Below, in pieces: positions 42,718 through 51,209 of a stretch of DNA of 64,000 nucleotides (positions are counted from its first letter, which is position 1; every line of letters begins with the position of its first letter). Under the pieces are notes generated by a model. That model ran no database searches and was not told the origin of the DNA. It saw only the letters and a list, made by a program, of their open reading frames with translations. The DNA is taken from contig CAYJKB010000002.1 in NCBI GenBank assembly GCA_964370625.1, positions 44,215 through 108,214 on the forward strand, read 5' to 3'. Origin of the DNA: CAYJKB01 sp964370625 (lineage in GTDB: Bacteria; Bacillota; Clostridia; Oscillospirales; Butyricicoccaceae). The translations under genes and the position numbers were made by a program.

Positions 42718-44439
42718 ATGAGTGATAACAAAAACACAAATGTTGTAGATGCTGAAAACACATCTACAGAACAGTCTGTTTCGTCTCCTCAGCGTAATAA
42801 ATATGCTGATAAGATGAATGGCAAGAAAAAAAGAATACCTGGAAAGGTTAAAGCAATCATCGCACTTTTAATTGCAGGGGCTATAGGCTATGGATTTTAT
42901 TATTGGTCCACTAGCGTTATATCTTCTCAAGAAGAAATGGACGAGATGATGGCTCAAAGCTTTTCAAGTCGAGGAATGCTTGAAACTAGTGTGTCTGGTT
43001 GGGGAACTGCACGTGCTAAAGATAGAGCAGAACTTGGCAAAAACACTGTAGGTGTTGTAACAGAAGTTTTCTTCTCTAGTGGTGAAATTGTAAAAACTGG
43101 CGATGTTATCTTTACAGTTGACCCTATCGATGCAAGACGTGAACTTGATGATGCACTAACCACTCTTGAAGAGGCGACAACAGCATTATCAGATGCTCAA
43201 AAAGATGTTAATAACCTTAAAATCGTAGCACCTTTTGACGGAAAAGTCATTGCAACAGGCGAAGGACTAAAAAAAGGTGATAGTGTATCACCATCTACAT
43301 CAGTTGCTACATATGTTGATGACAGCAAAATGTTACTTGAGCTTTTCTTTAGCTATGCTTATATTGACAGTTTAACTACAGGGCTTACAGCAGAAGTTTC
43401 TGTGCCTGCTAGTATGTCAAATGTAAGCGGAACTGTAACATCGGTTGAACATGTTAAGAAAATTTCAGCAGATGGAACAGTGCTATTTAAAGCTACAATT
43501 GAAATACCGAATACAGGAACACTTACCAAAGACATGGTAGCTACAGCTACAATTACGTCACCTGCTGGTAATATAGTTCCATCTGAAGCTGGCACGCTTG
43601 AATATTTTAGAGAAGAAGAAGTAACTTCTAAAATAACTGGTGAAATAATAGAGCTTAATGCTTCAGAATATTATGAATATCAAGCTGGCGATGTGCTTGC
43701 AACTCTTGAAAATGACTCACTTTATGACACAATTAAATCTGCACAGCGTACACTTGAATCTGCACAAGATACTGTTAATGATAAACAAAAAGCAGTTGAT
43801 GAGAGCATTGTAACTTCTCCTATTGATGGTATTGTTGCTGAAATGGTGGTATCTGTTGGTGATGAACTTACAGGTTCTGGAACTGCACTTGCTATAGTAT
43901 CCAACCTTGAAAAAGTTGTTGTTGATATTAACGTTGATGAAATGGATATTTCAAAAGTTTCAGCTGGGCTTCCTGTAAATCTTACAATTGATAGCCCTGA
44001 AGGTGGTGCATTCCTTATGGGAACTTTATCTTCTGTAAGTTTCGAGGCTACTGCTGCTGAAAATGGTGGTATTGCATACTTCCCAGCTGTTATAGAAGTT
44101 GAAAATTTAGATAATACATTAATGCCTGGTATGGGTGTTCAATATCATATTACAACGGAAATGGTACCTGATGCTATTATCGTTCCATCTGCTGCTATTG
44201 TTTATGCAGAAGGTGGTGTATCTGCTGTTTATGCTAAACCTATGGATGGTGTGGAATTTGAAACTATTCTTCCATCACCCGAAGGCAGTGAAATCCCTGA
44301 AGGCTTTGTTTTAGTTCAAGTTGAAACAGGTATTGCAGATAATACAAATACTGAAATTGTTTCAGGCATTCCTGAAGGTGTTGAAATATTTTTAGCAAGC
44401 CCTGTTGACCCATATGCAAATGCAATGTATATGTATTAA
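42718..44439 (+). CDS. HlyD/MacA-type membrane-fusion protein of an ABC exporter
   Basis: 573-residue membrane-tethered adaptor. A polar N-terminus and Lys-rich patch precede one membrane helix (about 45-65). Two biotinyl-lipoyl-like barrels flank coiled-coil segments; repeated V(A)PFDGKV / SPIDGIVAEM motifs mark two lipoyl-like halves. Such proteins link the inner-membrane ABC transporter to extracellular components; in Gram-positives they often act in peptide or antibiotic export. GGAGG precedes the ATG. It begins a three-gene transporter operon. Confidence 0.88.
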   Translation: MSDNKNTNVVDAENTSTEQSVSSPQRNKYADKMNGKKKRIPGKVKAIIALLIAGAIGYGFYYWSTSVISSQEEMDEMMAQSFSSRGMLETSVSGWGTARAKDRAELGKNTVGVVTEVFFSSGEIVKTGDVIFTVDPIDARRELDDALTTLEEATTALSDAQKDVNNLKIVAPFDGKVIATGEGLKKGDSVSPSTSVATYVDDSKMLLELFFSYAYIDSLTTGLTAEVSVPASMSNVSGTVTSVEHVKKISADGTVLFKATIEIPNTGTLTKDMVATATITSPAGNIVPSEAGTLEYFREEEVTSKITGEIIELNASEYYEYQAGDVLATLENDSLYDTIKSAQRTLESAQDTVNDKQKAVDESIVTSPIDGIVAEMVVSVGDELTGSGTALAIVSNLEKVVVDINVDEMDISKVSAGLPVNLTIDSPEGGAFLMGTLSSVSFEATAAENGGIAYFPAVIEVENLDNTLMPGMGVQYHITTEMVPDAIIVPSAAIVYAEGGVSAVYAKPMDGVEFETILPSPEGSEIPEGFVLVQVETGIADNTNTEIVSGIPEGVEIFLASPVDPYANAMYMY

Positions 44440-44455
44440 TTAAGGGGGTGTATTT

Positions 44456-45163
44456 ATGAACACTAACCTTATAACTATAGAAAATTTAAGCAAAATTTAT
44501 AATGAAGGAAAAGGTAGCGAAGTTCGTGCATTAGATGATATTTCACTTACAATTGACCATGGCGAGTTTGTCGCAATTTTAGGTCAATCAGGTTCTGGGA
44601 AATCTACTCTTATGAACATACTAGGTTGCCTTGATATTCCTACATATGGAACATATATACTAAATGGAACTCCTGTAAATGAAATTAAACCATCCTCACT
44701 TGCATCAATCAGAAATCGTGAAATTGGATTTATATTTCAAGGATTTAACCTAATCCCCTCTCTTACAGCTATTGAAAACGTTGAACTTCCTTTGATATAC
44801 AGAGGATTATCACGTGGGGAAAGAAATTCAAAAAGCCGTGCTGCACTTGATATTGTAGGGTTATCGCACCGTATTAAACATACTCCTGCTGAAATGTCTG
44901 GTGGTCAGCAGCAGCGTGTTGCTATTGCACGTGCAATTTCTGTACAGCCACCAATTATAATGGCAGATGAGCCAACTGGTAACTTAGATTCTGCATCTGG
45001 TCGTGAGATTATGAACATTTTAAAAGAGCTGAATGCAAGTGGCACTACTGTTATTTTAATCACGCATGATAATCATTTAGCGAAAGTTGCAAAACGTGTT
45101 GTAACGCTTAGTGACGGAAAGATAATTTCCGATATATCACAAGAAGTTGGTGAAATAGTATGA
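44456..45163 (+). CDS. ABC transporter ATP-binding protein (MacB/LolD-like)
   Basis: 235-residue ATPase with Walker A GQSGSGKST, Q-loop FIFQGFNL, signature MSGGQQQRV and Walker B IIMADEPTG, plus the switch His in LITHDN. GGGGG lies just before the ATG, 16 bases after the adaptor gene. The permease starts at ATGA overlap. Typical of MacB-type exporters for peptides, antibiotics or lipoproteins. Confidence 0.95.
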   Translation: MNTNLITIENLSKIYNEGKGSEVRALDDISLTIDHGEFVAILGQSGSGKSTLMNILGCLDIPTYGTYILNGTPVNEIKPSSLASIRNREIGFIFQGFNLIPSLTAIENVELPLIYRGLSRGERNSKSRAALDIVGLSHRIKHTPAEMSGGQQQRVAIARAISVQPPIIMADEPTGNLDSASGREIMNILKELNASGTTVILITHDNHLAKVAKRVVTLSDGKIISDISQEVGEIV

Positions 45164-46335
45164 ATATTTTTCAACCAATTAGCATGGCAATAAAATCAAT
45201 TATAAACAATAAAATGCGTTCTGCACTTACAATGCTTGGTATTGTAATCGGTGTTGCATCTGTAATTACGCTTGTCGCTGTAATGCAGGGTGCTCAAAAA
45301 ATAATGCTTGAGCAAAATGCCCTTTGGGGTGGTGTAAACCAAATCGAGTTAGGCTATTGGGGTCAAGACACTAAAATTGGTCAGCAAATTTTTGATTATG
45401 CCGAAGAAGAATTAGGTCATTTAATCGTTGGTATCACTCCTACTGAACGTCAAAGTTTTATGACAAAGTATAAAACTAAGACACATGAAAGCAATGTATA
45501 TTTTGCTAGTGACAGTTTTGACGAAGTTAAAAACTTAAAATTAGTCGAAGGACGCAGTATTACAAAAGGTGATGTTGAAAACCGTCTACGTGTTTGCGTT
45601 ATCGGTGGTGTTATCAAAGAAACTTACTTTGGTGCTATGAGCCCCATTGGACAAACTATTCAAATAAAAGGCTTAAATTATGAAGTTATCGGAGTTTATG
45701 AAAGCAGATTTGACAACGAAGTTTGGTCAGAAGACAATATGATTTCTGTTCCATCTACAATGCAACGTGAACTTGCCGGAACTAAAACTTCAAGCCAGTT
45801 TATCGCAAAGGGCGTCGATGCTGACTCTACAACTGAATATGTTGAGAAAATCCAAGAATATGCAAGGCCACTTCTGCGAAATGAATGGGACTTTCAAGCT
45901 TATACAAATGTAGAATGGCAAGAACAATCCGAAGAAACAGGTAGACAACTTACACTTGTTGCTGGTGGTGTCGGTGGTATTTCTCTTGTAGTTGCCGGTA
46001 TTGGTATTATGAATATCATGCTTGTAACAGTTACAGAGCGTACTCGTGAAATCGGTATCAGAATGGCTATCGGAGCTAGACGACGTGATATTATATTACA
46101 ATTCTTAGTTGAAGCTGCATCAGTTTCAGCACTTGGTGGTATTATTGGCATCGCACTTGGAGCTGGTGGTTCAGCCGTCTTATCTGCATACGCATTAAGA
46201 CAAGTTGTATTACCTGAACTTTCACTTATAATAGGTTCGTTTATATTTTCTGCTGCTTTTGGTATGATATTCGGACTTTATCCTGCCAACAAAGCATCAA
46301 AACTTCAACCTGTTGATGCGCTAAGAACACAATAA
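45160..46335 (+). CDS. ABC transporter permease (MacB/FtsX type)
   Basis: 391-residue permease with one N-terminal helix, a large extracytoplasmic MacB-type domain (about 45-265), and three C-terminal helices around the MacB_PCD/FtsX core IMLVTVTERTREIGIRMAIGARR. ATG overlaps the ATPase stop. It completes a MacA-MacB-type unit. Confidence 0.94.
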   Translation: MNIFQPISMAIKSIINNKMRSALTMLGIVIGVASVITLVAVMQGAQKIMLEQNALWGGVNQIELGYWGQDTKIGQQIFDYAEEELGHLIVGITPTERQSFMTKYKTKTHESNVYFASDSFDEVKNLKLVEGRSITKGDVENRLRVCVIGGVIKETYFGAMSPIGQTIQIKGLNYEVIGVYESRFDNEVWSEDNMISVPSTMQRELAGTKTSSQFIAKGVDADSTTEYVEKIQEYARPLLRNEWDFQAYTNVEWQEQSEETGRQLTLVAGGVGGISLVVAGIGIMNIMLVTVTERTREIGIRMAIGARRRDIILQFLVEAASVSALGGIIGIALGAGGSAVLSAYALRQVVLPELSLIIGSFIFSAAFGMIFGLYPANKASKLQPVDALRTQ

Positions 46336-46355
46336 ATTTATAGGAGGTTATTTTT

Positions 46356-48650
46356 GTGAAAAAAATTTCAACAATTCTGCTTGCAGTGTTATTAACAACT
46401 AATATTTCTGCTTTAGCATTTTCTGATATTTCTGACCCTGCTCTTTCTAAAACTGCGCAAGGTTTAAGCTCTCTTAAAATTATGGAGGGTGTAGGTGGAA
46501 ATAATTTTTCACCAGACACAGCACTTACTCGTGCTCAATTTTCAAAAATTGCTGTTTTATCTTTAGGAACAGATGATGTTTCAGCTTATAAAAACTATAC
46601 TATCTTCCCTGATGTTCCTTATACTCACTGGGCGGCATCATATATCAACGCAGCTGTACGTGAACATTCAATTATTCGTGGATTTTCAGACGGTACTTTT
46701 GCACCTGATGCACCTATAACTTATGGTCAGGCTTGTACTATGTTTTTATCTATGTTAGGCTATACAGTTGAAGATGTAGGTCCATTTTGGCCTCAAGATT
46801 ACATTACAAAGGCTGATGCTTTAGGCTTAAATGATGGTATTCCTAATTTATCAGCTGAAAGCACTTTAACTCGTGGCAATGCTGCAATCATGTTATCTAA
46901 CACATTATCAACTGCAACTAAAGAAGGTGGAGTTTTACTTTCTGCATCTTATTCAAAGATAATTAGTGATAGCATATTAATTGCAACTGATAAAACCGAT
47001 TCAGAACTTAGTGCAAATCAAGCTAAATTCTATGAAAATGGTGAAGAAATCATACGTGCTACTGTAGGTGATTTATCAACTTCTTTGATTGGAAGTCGTG
47101 GTTCTGTTATTTATGACAACACAAAAACTACAGAAGTTTTAGGTTTTTTGCCTGATACAACTTCATCAATTACAACTAAAATTCAAAAATCAGAAGTTGA
47201 TATGATTACAACAGATGATGGTTCAATTAAAGTTCCTATTAAGACACCTGTTATAATTAATGGTTCTGTACGTCAATATTCTGACGCTTGGTATGACCTT
47301 GTTGCAGGGTCTACAGTTAATATTTATTATAACGAAAGTGGCACAATTGATATTATTGCACTAGGTCAAAGCTTTGTAACTGCTCAATCTTTTGTAAAAC
47401 TTGATAGTACATCTTCTAGCATTGGCACAGGATATAATATTCTTAAAAATGGTGCACAAATTACAGCTGCAGACATTCGTGAATATGATGCAGTATCAGT
47501 TGATACTTCTTCAATGACAGCATATGTTTCTGATAGAAAAATCACAGGATATTACACAGAAGCTTCTCCTTCTTTTTCTTATCCATCACAAGTTACTATC
47601 TTAGATAAAACTTTTAATATTGCAGAGGATGTTTCCCCTTTTTTTAAGAACATCAAATTCGGTGATAAAATAACTTTAATCATTGATAATTTCGGAAATG
47701 TAGTAGCAGCTTTTAATGCATCTGAAGTTACAGCTGATATGCAAGGGATTTTAACGGAATTTGATGGAACAACTGCAAAAGTTTCTTTATTTGATGGTGT
47801 TGAAATATCAGCCGAAGTTGACCTTAGTGCTACAGGGTATCAACTTTCAACGTCAAAAGCATATATTTTAATGCAAAAGCCAATCACTATTTCTGAACGC
47901 AAAGATGGAACAATTAAACTTAGTGAGTTAGATTCAGATGATATATCATCTGATTGGGATATAGACACATCGACAATCGGTGATAAAACCGTTGCTTCTA
48001 ATGTTCGTATTTATGAGCAAGCTGCTAAAAATGGTCCTGTTATTGAAATTTCATTAAATGACCTTGAGGATTACTCTACAATAGATAAATCTGATATTAA
48101 TGGTGTATTTTATGATAGTTCTGATGTTATTACTCATATTATTTTAGCTGATGTAACTGGTGAGAGCTATATTTATGGTATTGGTAGTGGTGTTATCCGA
48201 GAAACTATAGTCGAAGGTGGCACAACCGTTATTAAAGATGAACACGGAAATATAATAGATACAGTTACAACAAATAATGAATCAGCTTTTAGCATAACAT
48301 TAAGAACACCTGATGGTACTAATGTTTATAAATTAGTTTCAAATATTGGTGGAGGTTCTGGCCCTATCGGTATGCCTGCTGGATTTGAAAACAAAGATTA
48401 TAATGCATATATTACGCCACTTAAGCTTATATCTGTTGGTTCTGTAGGTCTTGATGATTTTGATACTTCAGAAGGTGTTAATACTTCTGATGGATATTAT
48501 AAATTAGCTTCTGATGTTGTTGTTTATGTGGAAGAACAAAAAGCATTTTTAACCCTTTCCCAAGCTAAATCTAATTTTACTTCATTTAAACTTTATGCAA
48601 ATGAAACACTTGAAAATGGCGGAAAAATTCGTGTGATTTACGCTGAATAA
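46356..48650 (+). CDS. S-layer-homology-domain protein
   Basis: 764-residue secreted protein. A signal peptide (about 1-23, cut near ALAFS) is followed by three S-layer-homology repeats (about 22-70, 84-140, 145-190): the motifs FSPDTALTRAQF, FADGTFAPDAPITYGQ-type GFSDGTFAPDAPIT, and ESTLTRGNAAIML. The remaining region (about 200-764) is repetitive beta-rich sequence with no enzyme motif seen. SLH domains bind pyruvylated secondary cell-wall polymers, so it is probably surface-anchored. The start is GTG with AGGAGG nearby. It follows the exporter by 20 bases. Confidence 0.9.
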   Translation: MKKISTILLAVLLTTNISALAFSDISDPALSKTAQGLSSLKIMEGVGGNNFSPDTALTRAQFSKIAVLSLGTDDVSAYKNYTIFPDVPYTHWAASYINAAVREHSIIRGFSDGTFAPDAPITYGQACTMFLSMLGYTVEDVGPFWPQDYITKADALGLNDGIPNLSAESTLTRGNAAIMLSNTLSTATKEGGVLLSASYSKIISDSILIATDKTDSELSANQAKFYENGEEIIRATVGDLSTSLIGSRGSVIYDNTKTTEVLGFLPDTTSSITTKIQKSEVDMITTDDGSIKVPIKTPVIINGSVRQYSDAWYDLVAGSTVNIYYNESGTIDIIALGQSFVTAQSFVKLDSTSSSIGTGYNILKNGAQITAADIREYDAVSVDTSSMTAYVSDRKITGYYTEASPSFSYPSQVTILDKTFNIAEDVSPFFKNIKFGDKITLIIDNFGNVVAAFNASEVTADMQGILTEFDGTTAKVSLFDGVEISAEVDLSATGYQLSTSKAYILMQKPITISERKDGTIKLSELDSDDISSDWDIDTSTIGDKTVASNVRIYEQAAKNGPVIEISLNDLEDYSTIDKSDINGVFYDSSDVITHIILADVTGESYIYGIGSGVIRETIVEGGTTVIKDEHGNIIDTVTTNNESAFSITLRTPDGTNVYKLVSNIGGGSGPIGMPAGFENKDYNAYITPLKLISVGSVGLDDFDTSEGVNTSDGYYKLASDVVVYVEEQKAFLTLSQAKSNFTSFKLYANETLENGGKIRVIYAE

Positions 48651-48657
48651 TTAATTT

Positions 48658-48691
48658 AAGGATATGACTTTTGTGTCATATCCTTTCTTTT
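48658..48691 (+). terminator. Terminator of the exporter-SLH operon
   Basis: Perfect stem AAGGATATGAC / GTCATATCCTT (48658-48685) then TCTTTTTT. The next gene has its own promoter. Confidence 0.9.
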
Positions 48692-48753
48692 TTAATATAC
48701 TAAATAACCTTGATAAAATTTTAGTAATTATTGTAAAATTCTCTTATTATCTG

Positions 48754-48782
48754 TTGAAACATAAATTTTCATATGTTATAAT
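48754..48782 (+). promoter_or_regulatory. SigA promoter for the c-di-GMP enzyme gene
   Basis: TTGAAA (48754-48759), 17 bases, TATAAT (48777-48782). It predicts a leader of about 150 bases. I do not see the conserved core of a c-di-GMP riboswitch in it. Confidence 0.7.
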
Positions 48783-48941
48783 TAATCATAATTAAAACTT
48801 TTCTTTATGATAATATTTATGGTTATTATTAGGGAAGAGCAAACAACACGCAATTATTTTAAATTTCAAGATAAAATATCACTGTATTTTATGAATTTAT
48901 TATAATTAAAACAATTTGCACAAATATATAAAGGAACAATT

Positions 48942-51143
48942 ATGAAAAATGCAATTAACAACAGAAAAAGCCTAATTTCATATGCGATAATTATTATCCT
49001 GATATCTGCATTATCTTCATTTGTTATTTTAAACTTTGCAGATGAACAATTGTCGTTTATTTCTCAATCGATGTTGCAAGATGTTGCAATCGAACAACAA
49101 ATTGAAATTGATTTGCAATTCATAAGCGCTGAACAAAGTGTACTTAGCCTTGCAAACTCTATTTCACAGTTCCATGATAGCGAACGTTCTTTGATAACTT
49201 ATTTATCTGAGCAAAATGCTTTTTTAGATTTTGATAATTTATATTATTTAAATCTTGAGGGGCGTGGACTTTCTCAAACAGGTAGATTATCTGATTTTTC
49301 TGACAAAATCAGTATAGAAAATCATTCTATACATCGAGCGAAACTAACAGTGCCCTACATTAGTGAAACTACAAAACATAATGTTATAGGGTTCTATACA
49401 CTCGTATTTGATGAAAAGGATGTCCCTATAGGCTTTGTTTATGCTGAATATTCACTAAGAAATATCACATTAAGATTAAATGATGTCATGTTTGCTGATG
49501 GTTATACAATTATATGTGATAACCAAGGCAAAGAAATCTATTCAACAGATGATTCTTATGTGACTTATTCAGAACTTCCTAGCGCATATCTTAAACATGA
49601 GTTAACATTTGCAGATATTCAAAAGGACTTTGCACAAGGTAATTCTGGTTCTATAGCTTTTGTGCTTAATTCTGTTGATATGCTTGCTGTATATTCACCT
49701 TTAGATTACAATGGTTGGACTTTAGTTTTTGTTGTAGATGAATCTTCTGTTGCTGTTGACACCAAGTTATTTGTACATATTTTAATCGTATTTGTAATAT
49801 TAATCATCGTAGGTTTGTTATTGTTTGCCCTATATTTTTTCCAAGCAAAGAAAACTATGGAACGCATTGCTTATTATGATGATCTTACAGGGCTTCCGAA
49901 TTTATCTAAATTTAAAGAAGAAATTAGCTCTACTTTAAGAGCTAATCCCACTGAAAGATTTGTTGCTGTGAAATTTGATGTTGATAATTTCAAAGTGATT
50001 AATGAGATTTATTCCTTTGAAGTTGGTAATAAAGTTATTCGTGCTTTTTCTAAAACAGGCTCAACTGTAACTGAAAAAACATTTATTTTAGCACGTGTTG
50101 GTGTAGATGAATTTATGATGTTTGCTGGAAATGGTTTTTTAGATAGACTTGAAGATTTAACAGAACATTATGAAGATTATTTTAAAAAATCAATTCCCGA
50201 ACTTGAAAAACATCACTTAACATTTAGTTATGGTAGATATTTTATTGAACTTGGTGAAACAAATGCCAATGATATTGTAACTAAAACAAGCATGGCACAT
50301 AGCATTGCTAAATCTAAAAAAGATAGTGTTATTTGGAATTATGATGATGCTTATAAAAATCAATTGCTTAAACTTACTACTATTTCTAATAAAATGGAAC
50401 TGGCATTAAAAGAAAATCAATTAACTCCATTCCTTCAACCTAAAGTAAATCTTGACAATGATAAAGTCATCGGTGCTGAAGCTTTGGTGCGTTGGATTGA
50501 GCCTGATGGAAATATGATTTATCCAAATGAGTTTATCCCACTTTGTGAAAGCAATGGCTTTATTACAGAAATTGATAAACATATATTATCCGAAGTTTGC
50601 AAAACTCTTCGGAATTGGATTGATAATGGGCTTGAAATAGTACCTGTATCTGTGAATTTTTCACGCATTCATCTAAATAACCCTAATTTTTATCAAGATA
50701 TAGTTAAAATTGTTGATAGTTTTGATATACCTCACAAGTATATTGAAATTGAGTTTACAGAAACGACTATTTCAAATAATGAAAATAGTGCTGAACAGTT
50801 ATTTGACAATTTACGCAAATCTAATTTCAAGGTTTCTATAGATGATTTTGGCGTTGGACATTCTTCACTTGGTATGCTAAAAAACTTTAACGTAGATACT
50901 TTAAAGCTTGATAGAAGTTTCTTTTTAGATAATGTGCAGGGTGGAAATGGCGAACGAGTAATTGATGGAATTATTAAACTTGCACATAGCATTAATATGA
51001 ATGTTGTCGCTGAAGGCATTGAAGATATTGAACAAATCAACTTTTTACGTAGTATAAACTGTGAATCTGTTCAAGGCTATTTCTTTGCTAAACCTATGCC
51101 TGTTACTGATTTCACTAATAACTATTTAACTTATACAAAATAA
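48942..51143 (+). CDS. Membrane GGDEF-EAL protein, probable c-di-GMP phosphodiesterase
   Basis: 733-residue sensor enzyme. Membrane helices at about 12-31 and 277-300 flank a dCache-like extracellular domain. The GGDEF domain (about 305-465) carries GVDEF (387-391) where cyclases need GGDEF, so cyclase activity is doubtful. The EAL domain (about 480-733) is intact: EAL (513-515) in GAEALVRW, the Glu in EFTETTIS, DDFGVGHSS, KLDRSF and the QGYFFAKPM end. Net role is therefore likely c-di-GMP breakdown tuned by an external signal. AAGGA precedes the ATG. Confidence 0.93.
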   Translation: MKNAINNRKSLISYAIIIILISALSSFVILNFADEQLSFISQSMLQDVAIEQQIEIDLQFISAEQSVLSLANSISQFHDSERSLITYLSEQNAFLDFDNLYYLNLEGRGLSQTGRLSDFSDKISIENHSIHRAKLTVPYISETTKHNVIGFYTLVFDEKDVPIGFVYAEYSLRNITLRLNDVMFADGYTIICDNQGKEIYSTDDSYVTYSELPSAYLKHELTFADIQKDFAQGNSGSIAFVLNSVDMLAVYSPLDYNGWTLVFVVDESSVAVDTKLFVHILIVFVILIIVGLLLFALYFFQAKKTMERIAYYDDLTGLPNLSKFKEEISSTLRANPTERFVAVKFDVDNFKVINEIYSFEVGNKVIRAFSKTGSTVTEKTFILARVGVDEFMMFAGNGFLDRLEDLTEHYEDYFKKSIPELEKHHLTFSYGRYFIELGETNANDIVTKTSMAHSIAKSKKDSVIWNYDDAYKNQLLKLTTISNKMELALKENQLTPFLQPKVNLDNDKVIGAEALVRWIEPDGNMIYPNEFIPLCESNGFITEIDKHILSEVCKTLRNWIDNGLEIVPVSVNFSRIHLNNPNFYQDIVKIVDSFDIPHKYIEIEFTETTISNNENSAEQLFDNLRKSNFKVSIDDFGVGHSSLGMLKNFNVDTLKLDRSFFLDNVQGGNGERVIDGIIKLAHSINMNVVAEGIEDIEQINFLRSINCESVQGYFFAKPMPVTDFTNNYLTYTK

Positions 51144-51160
51144 GAAATATTAATGACCAA

Positions 51161-51197
51161 GGGGGTGTGTCGCAATGCGACACACCCCCTGATTTTT
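51161..51197 (+). terminator. Terminator of the c-di-GMP enzyme gene
   Basis: Perfect stem of 14 bases (GGGGGTGTGTCGCA / TGCGACACACCCCC, 51161-51189) followed by TGATTTTTT. Almost the same hairpin occurs at 59844. Confidence 0.9.
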
Positions 51198-51209
51198 TGT
51201 GATTATAAT

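Noticed and set aside
48783..48941. c-di-GMP riboswitch before the GGDEF-EAL gene
   Set aside because: The 150-base leader has a string AGAGCAAACAACACGCAA recalling parts of GEMM motifs, but the conserved stem and order are absent.
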